A stretch of DNA of 64,000 bases from Pyxicephalus adspersus (lineage: Eukaryota > Chordata > Amphibia > Anura > Pyxicephalidae), in NCBI RefSeq assembly GCF_032062135.1, contig NC_092859.1, forward strand, positions 113,520,577 through 113,584,576, read 5' to 3'. Numbering within the stretch: position 1 is the first letter of the stretch; every line of letters starts with the position of its first letter. A program made the position numbers and the translations under genes. Under the pieces are notes generated by a model. That model worked only from the letters and a program-made list of their open reading frames with translations. It had not been told where the DNA came from and did not search any database. Shown here piece after piece: positions 13,868 through 26,263 of the stretch.

Positions 13868-13912
13868 CTAATCCCCTGAGGAAACCCAAAGGGGCGAAAC
13901 GCGTCGGGCTGG
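13868..13912 (+). mobile_element. Copy of the CTGAGGAA...GGCGAAACGCG repeat core
   Basis: The segment reads CCCCTGAGGAAACCCAAAGG followed by GGCGAAACGCGTCGGGCTGG. It is a better-preserved version of the arm sequence at 11795-11823. Repeats with this core are familiar in amphibian genomes; I cannot assign the class. Confidence 0.6.
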
Positions 13913-15270
13913 GACCCGCTATGTGACCCTTTTCTTCCATACAAGTCTGTCAACCCTAACAATAGCCAAGTACTATGTGAATATATTGAACATTCTACAC
14001 CCCTTTTTTATATGTTGGTTATCTAATTGTAGTATTTAAAACATTAATTTGTGTAATTCTAATAAAGTTACTATTGTTTTTAAATAATACCTACATATCT
14101 GTGCCCCAAAAAAGCCTGCTTTCTCTTTTCTTTCCCCCATTTCTATCCCATTTAACTATAAAGTGCAAAGAGATTGGTATAAGCTTTTAAAGAAAGCAAA
14201 AAGAAACGCATGAAAAGTTCAAAGTTTATGTAAAATCACCTTTAGAAGTCCTGTGCCCATGTTTTTCCAGATAAGAATATCATTTACCTATTGATTACAA
14301 GGAAATGAACCTCACTATAATAACGATGCATTTTGAGCTAGGCACTGCTAATGTGTAGTCTTGGGGGGGTATAAATGAATATGTGTGTTTATTGACCATG
14401 GAAATTTAGTGGATGATAATTGAATGTGTTAAGAGTGTAGGAATGTGGAGGCTTCTGATTATTCCACTAGATAGCCACCTAAGAGTTTATCCTTTTTAGC
14501 AAGTTAAATACAAAAACATGGAATACTGAATACGTGTGTTGTGTACAGGTGGATTTGTGTAAACTGGCTGGTGTGTGCCCTTGTGAACATCTTGTGTCCT
14601 CCTTACCACACTTGTTGAGATGGGAATGACCTGATAAGAAGAAAGTTATGGCTGTTTTGCCTGATGGGTCATGAGAAGGAAAGCAGCTGATATTATACAA
14701 AATATAATCTCATACTAACAATTGCAGGTTTTTCTCTTTATAATGTAACAAGGAGGTTTGGTCAAAATGAGCTAGCAATGGTCATGTAACAATTTGAGTG
14801 GTTAAGATCAGTATGTAATTAGTAACTACAGATATTATAGAATTGAGTGCTGAAGCTGAAATTTTCTGGATATGCCTAAAGAGATGCCAGTTCTCCCAGC
14901 CTGACTCTTCCCAGTTAGATTATATGAAAATGAACGCTTCCTGGGGTAAATCTGGGGGCACTTCTTGTCTGACATGCCATCTTTCCTTAGACAATTACAT
15001 ACTACAGTACTAAGAAACTGTCCTACCAAATGGCAATCTGCTCATTTAATAAAATGCTGCTGTACTGTTGAAGTGGGGTAAATTCTCCTGCTTCTATGTA
15101 TGTATTCAGCACTTTCCTGACAAAGAAGAGTACTCACATATGTTAATAAACTTATTTTCACCAAAGGCAAACTGTATCAGTAGATTCTGCAAAATATTTT
15201 GGAACACATCAAGTTATTTAATTTTCTTTTAGGTTTTACTTTTTTTCAGTCTTGCACTACATTATAGTAG

Positions 15271-15640
15271 GGATGAGCGAGGGAGTTATTAAAACTCAAT
15301 ATCGCAGCAAATTCGACTGTTCTTGCTTACCGAAATGGTAAGCGAGAATGGCCGGTGTAAATTTGCTGATTGAGCTCGAATTTTTAAAAAAAAAACATTG
15401 CAAACTGTGCTGATCAATGTATGCGGCGCCGGCTGCATTCATTGATCAGCTTAGTGTCCGATCCCAGGCACTAGAGGTTAAATGGGGACAAGTCTCCCCA
15501 TTCAAAACCTCTAGTACTATCTGATTGGCTGAGGAAAGCAAACAGGATTCCCAGGGCGGCAAGAATGATTGCATCCCTGAGAATACAGTGCGATCCTGGG
15601 GCACTAGAGGTTAATTAACCTCTAGTGCCCGGGGGTCGCA
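15271..15640. mobile_element. GGGATGAGC-headed interspersed repeat rich in palindromes
   Basis: The head (TAGGGATGAGCGAG, then CAGCAAATTCGACTGTTC and a hairpin around GCTTACC...GGTAAGCGAGAA) matches a second copy at 60587-61090. The tail holds a perfect 30-base palindrome (GGCACTAGAGGTTAA plus its complement, about 15600-15629) and a second, imperfect copy of the same half-site around 15467-15515. Probably a non-autonomous DNA transposon or a nested pair. Confidence 0.6.
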
Positions 15641-16271
15641 GTGGAACTGCAGATGAACTCTCAATGGAGTTCATATAATACATTTCTACCCTGTAGAAAT
15701 CCTACTTTGACCTTTCTAGGTCATTTAGACACTGACCTTCCTCGGTCACAACAGATCAGGTCTAGTGATGAGCCCCCTTGGGCCAGTGTGCTGCAATGGC
15801 TCTGCCTTGGTGTGCTGCTAGCTGACACATGGGACAGGTATGTTCATGTACTATTTACAACAGTACTGTCTAAACAGAGGATGTAGAACTAAAACTATGC
15901 AAACTTTTTGTTGGTACTTCTTGGCCTCAAACTTCAGGTTAAAAATTCTTACAGAACAACATATTGCAGAGAGAATCTGCTTAAAACATATTTATTGAAT
16001 TTCTTTGAGTAATATCCTTTTCTACAATAGAGATTATTGGAAGCCTTCATTAATTAATTAGTAGGGATGTGATCCTGGATTCCCCCCATACCATATTGTA
16101 GCCTGAACTAAATTAGGTCTTGCCATTCTGGAGTAAGAAACACAACCCGATCCATGAAACTAATGGCTGAATGAGTTTAGAGAGCTCAGCGTGAACCCAG
16201 TAGGATGAAACCTCTTTAGGTCTTTGTACATTTGGAGTAATTTTCTTAACCCCTGAACATAATGTTTCTTT

Positions 16272-16277
16272 TTTATT
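16272..16277 (-). promoter_or_regulatory. Candidate polyadenylation signal of the large minus-strand gene
   Basis: On the minus strand this reads AATAAA and lies about 160 bases after the stop codon at 16436-16438. It is the nearest canonical hexamer. Confidence 0.5.
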
Positions 16278-16435
16278 TCACAGAAGAGGCATACATAGAT
16301 CAAAGCATAAGTAGTTGTTATATTATTTTTAAGCAAACTTTTAAGCTTGGTAAATGGGAAGAAAAAAAACAAGGAAAATTCTATTGTCATATAAACTAAA
16401 AAAGTTGCAAGACCTGAAGGTGTATGATATTTTTT

Positions 16436-19400
16436 TCACATCCCTTCTGCACCCCTTAACTCCGATCCACTATCTTCCCTTTTATTATTTGCCAGTACTG
16501 GGTCCAGCAGTTCTCTGAAGCTGCTCATATTTCTGTAAATAGACAAAATGATTTAGAATTCATTATGAAGTTGCAGTTTAGTCATACATTCATTAACATA
16601 TATATGAAATTCTTCAAGTACTGTGCTGCTTATAAAACAGTTCTGCAGCCTCTTAGGAATGTAATAGGAGCCCCCAGTATCATTTATCATTTGCAGCTCA
16701 TTGTAAATGACTAGCATGCAAAGAAGTACAAGTCAAACATTTTTACTAGCAACACACGGAATACTGTACACATTTACCTGTCCCTCCTAGTTTGCATGAT
16801 GTATGTGCGTTCTCGTTTCATCTTCTCCAGTCTCTCTCGCACTGCTGACTTTTGTCTCTCTGTACCTCCCTGTGTGATATGAAAATGGAAAAACCACAAT
16901 TTTTACAGAAACAGCAACCTTTATAGTGATTTTTTTTACTGATCTATTAGCAAGTACAATGCAAGCCTCTATGTTGTTGGTTGGGTTTGGAAAGTGTAGG
17001 AATAACCCATGTCAGGTTCTTTTATTTGCCATCTGTGTACTATTGGAGAAATGTATTTTCATGTCCTTTGCCAAAGGCACAACAGTAAGTTAGAGGTTTT
17101 CTCACATAGTGAGTGAAATTCCCCTTTTAGACAGTTGTCTCCAGAATAAGTGACCTGATAAGAATATACCCCTACCCTTTGTTTTTAAGACAACTGTAAA
17201 ATTTTGCATTTCTCCTTATTTTCTTTCTATATGACAAGGGTCACCTATATGGTTGTGCAACAAAAACTAGACAGTGGGTCCAACCCTTCACCCCTCTATC
17301 CAAAACTAAAAGCAAAAGGTTTTAGCTTTACATTCAAATCAGTCACTCACCTCTGGTAATGGCTCTGGAGTCATTTGAGGAGATCTCCTCTGAGTAATGT
17401 CCATAAGATCCAGCTCAGATTTTTTGTTCCGAGCTATAGAAAGTCTCTCCTGAAACTGCCAACATTTAAAAAAACATTATAGGAAATGAAAACTTAGAAT
17501 GATGACAGAGCAAACAGTGTTAAAGCACTATATTCATAAAACAAGTGTTTATTTTATGTATTTATTACATTTTAGCAACATTTACATTAGTTCTAAAAGT
17601 CCAATCAATATTTATTGTAAATCTAAAGACAAAACTTGCTACCAGAACCTGAATAGAGAGAACATTTTCTAAAGGGCATACTTGTGACAACTGTCCAAGT
17701 GGGGATTTTCCTGACATTGAAAATATACTCTGTCACAGTTTTGTTTAGTATACAGGACTGAAAGTTAAGGGAAATGTGACCTTGTGATGATATATTAATA
17801 TAGAACTAAAACGAAATAATTCTCTTTGAGTGCTGGTGACCTTTTTTTGGATGTATACATGGTGCCATCCATGTGGTCAGCACAAGCACCTAATATTTTC
17901 AAAAGTGGCAAGGTCTTCATTTCTTTATGCAATATTTTTAGATACCAAAGAAAAAGTATTAAACAAAAACACGGCGAACTTCTTCTATCAAACTTTGACC
18001 CTCCTTTGATCCTGATCTCAGATTTCTAATTGACATTTTTCTGAATAAATGCTTTTATGATGTTTATATTCGCTTTACTATATGGAGTTTGGTATTTCTT
18101 TTCTCTTTAAAGTCAAGTGTAACTAACAAACATAAAATGGTACATCCAAGTATTTCCTCCTTACTCTTAGCATCTGCCTTCTCCTGTCACTGGTACATTT
18201 TAATTCTGCCTCTCTCTGTAAGTCCCGAAGCCGCTGCAAGGCTTCTTGTTGCTCCCTTAAGGAAAGGCGGATGAACACTTTCTCCCTCTGCAGTGCTGCT
18301 TGTCCAAGGGGAATAGAGGACATGGTGGAATTGTTGCCCACTGTATAAGGCTTCATCTGTGAAATCAATAGGAAACTCATGAATTGTTGTTACAATAGTA
18401 TAAATAATTGTAGTATGAACGATAGTTATGGGCTGTTGAAAATACAAAAAAATCAGACAAGTAAACACTTGATTTCCGGCCATTGTGTCAGTCTTAAGGT
18501 GTAACCCACTTGTCTACCAAATAACCTTTCTGCAGAAACATTTTCCATTAAGGATTGTTGCGCTTTCCTTCCATGACCAGGTCAACTGATCCAAGAATTT
18601 CTTAGATTAAATTCTCTCCTCTCCTCCCAGGATACACTGAAGGTATTATAGCACCTTAATGAACTTAGTAGACCATCACATTTCTCAGAGATCTTTAGAA
18701 GCCTTCATTAGCCTGCTTTCCTTATAACCATCACAAGCCACAGTGGTTGGTATTAAGGTTCTCATCAGACACCAATAACATTTGGTTTATAATTTACACC
18801 TCTTATAAAATCTTATATAAAATCACTATGCCTGCATTCAATTATTGCAGTTTATATATATATATATTTTTTTTAATTACAACTTTTGTATATCAAAGAT
18901 TTTTCTTGTATCTTAAACAGAACAATACAATCAGAAGATTCTTTATGCCAAACTATAGAGATAAAAATTACAAATCGCTAACCCATTGGAACATTATTTA
19001 ATTATATCTTGGTTATATGTTTGCAATCACTTACAGTATCTTGCAGTCTGTTTGATCTCTCCACCATACGTAACTGCCGACATGTGTGCACTGAGCAAGG
19101 CAGTTGTGCCTGGAATATAGAGAAGGCATTGTCAGAATGCTGCAGCTATCTTGTTTATTGTCTTGTCAAGTTTGTGTAAAAGTACAGTCTGGCATAACAT
19201 ACAACAAAACCTGTGTTTCAAAGTCTTACTGCTCATTATTCTGGGCTGGGTCTACATGGACGTTTTTAAAAACGCATGTAAACATTCCTACTGCATTTAT
19301 ATGCATTTTTATGAACTTTTATTAGTGTTTTAAAGCTTGCCTAAAATGCTGGAAAAGGTCTATGCTGCGCTTTCCCGCGTTTTTCTCGCATTTATGTTTC

Positions 19401-20100
19401 AAATTCTTATAACGTGGGGAAACGCCCTATTGAAATCAATGAAAGCATTTACCTGCGTTTACCCGCATTCTCGGGCGTTTTCCAGTGTTACCCTTGCCAT
19501 TGAATTTTTTAAACGTTGCAAGCAACTTTATAGATAGCGCTCATCAACGTGCCTCAAGGAAACGTGGTGTAGATTAGTCCATTTGAGTGCATGGGAATTG
19601 CAAACATGGACCTCAGGTTAAACGAGGAAAACGTCCATGTAGACTAAGCCTTAATAAAGGTAATGGAGTTTAAATCTTTCAGGTACTTCAGGTAAATTTG
19701 TTATAACACTGAACTTTCCTATAAGGTGCCCACTCACATGCAGAGTAAGGCAAATGCCCAACAGTTCAACAGATATATTTTCAGATGTTGAACTGTTTAA
19801 AATAAAAATTATGTAGTTCACAGACTGCACTAATGTTTAGATATAGTTGACATTTTTATTTAATCAATGTATATGTTCTCCTAGAGAATATTTAGCTGTT
19901 TCAATTTTCGTCTCTTTTCACCTTTCAGTTAACTAACTGTGTACATTGGGTCCTGGGATAGGAGCAATACATACCTCATTTCTCACTAGCACACCATTTG
20001 CTGGCACTTGAGGCATGTCATTCAAGGTGTCATCACTCTGCACTGTTTCAGCCAGGGTTTCAGCGGCCTCTTCCTTGAGCCTAAACCATTGACTTACTGC
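16436..20100 (-). CDS. Exons 32-37 of the large gene: conserved-looking C-terminus
   Basis: Exons 19975-20100, 19035-19109, 18165-18356, 17351-17455, 16778-16869 and 16436-16532. The composition changes from acidic linkers to basic, Leu/Gln/Arg-rich helices: QREKVFIRLSLREQQEALQR, RLRDLQREAELKC, AVRERLEKMKRERTYIMQTR, then RNMSSFRELLDP and a short tail before TGA at 16436-16438. This block looks the most constrained of the protein and is the best query for homologues. Confidence 0.8.
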
Positions 20101-23100
20101 CTGGAATAATACAGTACAAGTATATGTTTTAAAATCATCTCACATAACGAACACTTTCCTAATTAAAATATCATTCCAGCAATACAACTGTTAGATTTAA
20201 TACATGCCTGGTTGAAAATATTAGTGCTAAAAATGAAAATCCTGAATGTTCATAAGTTGAAAGGTTGTCTCTAAAAGAGAATTTATATTTCTTTTACTAT
20301 AAATAAACTGTAAATATGGGAAGATATAAAACAACCCTGCAATACTCAATAATATAATTAATTAGTGCCCCACTCTTTGTAATAGCCAACCTAAATCCCC
20401 TCCATATTAGTGACATTAGAAAAAAGGGCAGCATTGTATGACAACTAGATTATACTGTATGGCAAAGGAGAGTAAACTAATGAAGCTAACAAATTGGAAG
20501 AGAGCATAATTGTAAAATAATAGTTTACAAATATGGATTTGGACAGCGCATTCAGTTGGTTGCCTGAACTTTAAGTATGTAAATAGAATATATAAATGTA
20601 CTGTATATGTATGCAGTTATAGAAATTTTAATGTACAGCGCTGCGTAATATGTTGGCGCTTTATAAGTCCTGTTTAATATTAATTTATAATAATAATAAT
20701 GGAAATCTGTTTTATACATAAACCATATGTAGTTTACCTGTTTAACTGAGGCATCCTTACTCTTTGCACCTCTCTCTATAGTGCAGTCCAATGTTGGTTG
20801 GTCTGTGCCAGCCTCCTGGTCTTTTTTTCCTTCTTGCTTATAATTCTCCTCATTTTGCTCCATGTTTTCATTCATGGCATTATCTAAAAAAAAAAAAAAA
20901 TATCTGCTTTGTTTTCTGTCTTCATAGTTTGAGGTTTCTCGGTTAATTCATTATTAATTGGTGGTTCAGTATTCTTCAACAAATCTTTACCATCATTGTT
21001 TGCCAGCTCATTTGAACCTATCTTGAGGTTGTCCTGGCCCAGAAATGTTCCTTTTCCACTTATGTCTGCTTGTTCTCTGCTAGTATTTTGACGATGTGAA
21101 CAGCTCCATTTATCTTCTTCTTGCTCCTCTGTATAGTCTGATTTCCTCTTTGTTACTTCATATTTTATATGTTTTCTTAGACTGTATATATCTGACAAAT
21201 CTTTAATCACTTGCTCTTCGGTTTTGCTTTTTCCCTCGACTTGTGGTATTTCTGTAGCCATGCCAAGCTCATTTACGATGTCCTCAATCCACTCATCTGG
21301 CTCTGTACCTTCATTTCTCTCAGAAATCAAGTTACTCTTACTAATATCATTTAAACTTTGTTGAGAAAATATCTAAAATGGTAATAGAAGAGAAAATGCA
21401 TTATTTCTAGATTATGATCCATGATTAAACCACAGACTGAGACCAAATTTCAGTTTCACTAAAGTATGAAATGATGGATGAAAACATATTTAAGTGATTA
21501 TCATGAAAGAGTTATAGTGCTACAATGTTTGAATGTTAATATAAGGACAGCTGAACAAAAGATCCTAAGGGTTTTGCTGTGGGTCCTGTCATATACAACT
21601 TCATCAATAAATCACTAATGTAATAATGATAATATTTTTTTACTCCCTTATGTTTTCTTTTATTTTATAACATGAAGTACATGAGAACATGAGTACCACT
21701 TGGTGTCCTCCACTATACTGTAATAGTCAAATTCATTGTTTGTTAGTAAAAGAGCAAAAAAAGAATCAGACTGACACAACTAAAAACCATTCCAGCCTAT
21801 CCCTAGTTCTATGCAATCTCACAATCATTTTTATGTGAACTTTTTATGATGGGCTACCTTAGTTTATAAAAGTTTTGGGCATGTGCAGTCTGCATCATAT
21901 TTAGAGAAAAAGTGAACACTGATTCTATTTCATTGCATTGAGATGTGTATCATATAGTAGAATTATAGTTAACTAATACTGAGGAAATATGAAGGTTGCT
22001 GCATCCGACCCATCCAAAAAGTCTAGCTTGCTGGTTGTTATAGGAATATAACTGCTTCATACCTTTTGGAACACCAACTTGGAACAAGAATGCAGTTCAG
22101 GAATTTAAATTTCACTTATTTATCTTCCTAATTTGCATGCTTGATGAAAGCCAGGGATTTAAACTGCTGTCTATAAAATCCTTCTACTTAACATTTCTGA
22201 TGAAGGTCTTCTTATTACCTCCTGGATGGTGTATGAGGTCTTCTGTTCTTCAGGTGTATCCTCTGTGGAATACTCTTCACTTGTACTATGTCCTAATTCC
22301 TCTACTGAAGAAATATTCACAATGGTTTGTCCAACAGGTACAGCTGTGATATTTTGTTCTTGTAATACCTGATCATTATTCCTGTTTTTCATATGTCCGT
22401 GCTGATCACCTTCCTGTGAAAAGTCAGGTATTGTTGTCTGTGTTTCCTTAAATTGGTGACATTCTTCATTTTGCTTTAATATGTCACCTTGAACAGTAAG
22501 TAAAGCATCAGAATGAAAATACTTTGTATTTATTTCCTCTTCTTTGCTTTGTGCCACTTGTTCTTTAGAGAGTCTGTGTACTTGAATGTTTTCTTTACAA
22601 ACTCCGTCAGAAGTGACTGGCTTACAGTCTGTCTTTACTTCACTCATTACTTGGTCGATTGTCACATTATCATTTCCTATGTGCTTTCCATTATGGATTT
22701 CATCTTCATTACCCATAGTACTCATCTGCTTCAAGGGTGCCAGTATAGTCTGGAGTAAGAAAAATATAGCAGAACAGATTTGGAACAGAATAAAGTCATA
22801 GCAGTATTTCTACTTAATAAAACCAACATCTATCTTTTGGATAATGATCTGCCAGTGAAGTTGAAGTTATTGATGAAGCCCTGCTATATATTACTATTGT
22901 CTATGCAACAGTTGGTTTAACAATGTATAGCACAGACCTTTTCAGTTAAACTTTGGATCTCTATAATAAGATCCCAACTTTGCACACTGGACCTTTGATG
23001 ACTGTGTTTAGATATTCTGTGAGAAATGATCATTGAATACATTATTTACTTCTTGCCAAAAAAAACATGTGTCTCTGCCAGTTATTTCACAAAATTATGT

Positions 23101-26100
23101 TTTTCTTTAGTTTTTATGGTAGTTATTATGTATTTTTCTCACCTCATCTAAGGTCTTTTTCTTATTTACATGCTCTATGACATTTTGCACAATCTGCAAA
23201 TTTTCAGTATAATGGCTGATTACGTCAGTCTGGGAATTTCCAAGTTCAGCTTTCAGTGAGGCTAATCTTCCTATTCGACTACCGGTGGCTTCCAGTAAGG
23301 ATACAGTAAGATCTTTTAGAGAATCCTAGGAAGGCAATACAGAATTTATATTCATTCTAGAATAATAGTGCTATACTTACCTAACAGCCTTAGTCTATGT
23401 TTCTACAATAAAAGATTATAAGCAGGATCGACTAAACTAATAACTGGTACATAGTACTACTTTCATCAATGAAACCCAATTAAAGAATATATTAACAGTC
23501 ACATGGCTGACAATAGATGTTGTCACTGGCTGGGATTTCTAACCAATTAACTTCTATATACCAAATGAATTAGTGATCTCTTGAATACCAATCATCAAGT
23601 GTAGACAGAAGACCCATGAACTGAAATGGGAGGTGGGTGACTAACGTGCAAACTATGCAATGCAAATTAAACTGATAAGAAACCTTTTGCATTTTACCAA
23701 ACATGTCTATTCTTTCAGTTTGATTCATTAATTCTTGAAATCAGGTATCTACTGCCAATATTGCCAATATTCTTTATAGATTTCCTTCCAAGTTGTAGTG
23801 CAATGGTAACATAACTGTACAGAATTACATTGTGCAAATATTATACTATTTAGGCTTACTCAGCATATGGCTTGTCATCTTGTGTGGCTTTTACCTTTGT
23901 ATGGGTTCCATTATAGGCACCAGATCACACTATCTGTGCTTGCATGGATTTCCTCAGGGCAGTCCATTTTCCCACAAATCCCCAACACATGCAGTTAGGT
24001 TAATTGGCTCCCCCCAAACTAACCTTGGTGTGTGTGGGAAAAATGATAACTACTGCGTAGTCTTATACTGTCCGCTGGTCACTTCCAGGTCTCAATCATG
24101 TAATCCTCTGAGAGCTGCCCCTTTACCCCAGAGAACCAGAGTGTTTTGCAGAAGCACTCCCTCTGCTGGCAAAAGTGTAAACTCCAAGTGTAAACTGCCA
24201 CATAACCTCCCCTGTAAAAGGAAGTTGTCTGAACAAGGAGTTCCCTTAGGCTTTGTTTCCAGGTTCCAGCTATTCCTGTCTGCCTCTCTAGTTGCTGATT
24301 TCCTGTGTACTGACTCCGGCTTTGACCCTAGACAACTCCTGCTTGCCACCTGCTCTGACCTCTTGTTTGACTACACTTCTGTCTCACGTTCCAGCACCTC
24401 GCCTGATTCCTATCTGTCAACAGTCACCTGCCTCTAGGTGCACGGGGGCCGCAACCTGGCAGTTGCCCGCAGCGCAACATACTTACCTCTAGAGGCTCTG
24501 GTGAAGACCAGGCAGCTGCTTAGACCCTGCGCCCCATGCACGTCTCCAGTTGCACCGACTGGGCTGGTGACCCTGCGGCACTGTGCCATGCATGATAATA
24601 ATCATAATAAAACTAACAAATAGTTTCCTAAAGGGTTGAAAATGGTTGCAATAATGTATAATCCTCAAGAAGTTATTTTGATCCTGCACTGCATCTATAC
24701 CACCAGTACCGTTACTTTGTGGAAACATCACTGGAGAGTTCTGAATTTACACTTTTACCTAATTTGTTACACCCACAAGCAACAGAAAAATGCTTAATAT
24801 TAGTATATAGTTTATGTATATTCTTACTGTATGTTGTTCTGTTTCCCCACCTATGAGGACAAATTCAAAATTTTGAGATTCCACCAGAACAGTAAGAGGG
24901 GGAATTTTCCAATTAAGACATGCTTGTTCCCATACCAGTTGTCTGAGAGAGGATTCCCACATTGGAAAGAAATCCTATCACTTTCTGTTCATTGTTCAGG
25001 GCAGTAAACAAAGGGAAATCTGTCTATAGAGGCAAGTTGGCAAAAATCAATACTGACAACAGTTTTAATTCTCCTGTAGCTTTAGGTATTCTATAACACA
25101 ATGGTATGACAGTAAATTAGATAGGCACTGCTGTTGAGGAAAGTATGGAGTAAAATTTTTTATAAAAAAACAAAAACAAAATGGTATAAATATAATTTTT
25201 TTATGGTATGGTATAAGTTATTATAAGTATACTTTACCGGGTCATTTAGGTCAGATTCCTGGGATTCATCCTCTGTGTTGTCACTGAATATGACTTTGCT
25301 CTCATTATGTTCATTTGTTGATCTTAATGTGTGTCCCTTCATCTTCATGTCTTCATTTCCTAAACACAATTGATCATCATGTTCCTGCTCAGGCTCTACA
25401 ATGCCAGAGATAACTTGCATAGATGGGTCAGGGCTCTTCTTGTAGGAGGCTGAATCACTCTTTGACTTCTCAATAGGTTTAATCTTTAATCTTTCTGAAA
25501 TACAAGACTTAAAATGGACAAAAGGTTGTACACAAGTTATTAAAATAGCAGTGAAAAGTGAATGACTAATTAAATATATACCTACAAAAATTATAGTTTG
25601 TATAGATTAATTACAAAGCATGTAGTTGTTTTGATAAATGCAAATAAACGTGTACACTGAATTGAAATTAATTGTGTTCTTTTTTATTATAATATATTCA
25701 TTTAAGTTATTTATAAGTCCTACCTACATCTATTCGGGTAAATAAAAGGATCTAAGGATGGACCAGCAAATGTTCACTATAATAAAATATCCTCTTATCT
25801 AAAGACAAAGCCTCAGTCACCAATGAGGGCATTTCTTTAGGAGTTGGCAGGCTTATTCCCAAAGTCACACCGTAGGTAAAATAAATGAAACCACATTACC
25901 CACATAGCATTCACAGGAGGTTTTCTGGATTAAAAAAAGCACTCCCATATCAGCTGAGAGCTTAAAAAAAGTTTTTTGTCCATTTCAATGCAGGTTTGGC
26001 CATATGATTGTGGATACTTATAGTTTTGCAAGAAATGACACAATTTGACATTTTACACATCTGATCACTACATTGTGCAAAACCAAACCACTGCCTAATA

Positions 26101-26221
26101 CATGAACAGATTGTCGTCGCACACAATTTTTGTCACACACTATTTTTTACTGTAAATAAACCTCAGTCTTATTACTATGCTTAGCATTCAGATTTTTCCT
26201 TTGAAATACTTTCCTTTGATC

Positions 26222-26263
<42 letters not shown>

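Larger units (their letters stand above)
10920..16271. other. Intergenic region between SPMIP1 and the large minus-strand gene
   Basis: The two genes are convergent, and no coding exon is supported between them. The region holds the foldback element at 11586-11823, further copies of its core motif near 12945-12970 and 13868-13912, a G homopolymer at about 12431-12442, and the GGGATGAGC-headed repeat at 15271-15640. Confidence 0.5.

Noticed and set aside
20881..20905. Poly(A)15 with flanking TATCT direct repeat read as a small retroposed insertion in an exon
   Set aside because: A normal 107-base intron with matching phases (GATG|GTAAAG to T-tract AG) explains the frame without a frameshifting insertion.
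23832..24437. 201-codon plus-strand open frame
   Set aside because: It lies inside a GC-rich repeat block in an intron of the large gene, has no recognisable domain, is Ser/Pro/Leu/Cys-biased as expected from a C-rich repeat, and has no supporting splice or polyadenylation context.
24759..24962. Minus-strand frame with WESSLRQLVWEQ text as an extra exon
   Set aside because: No convincing acceptor and donor in compatible phase; the flanking exons already join in frame without it.
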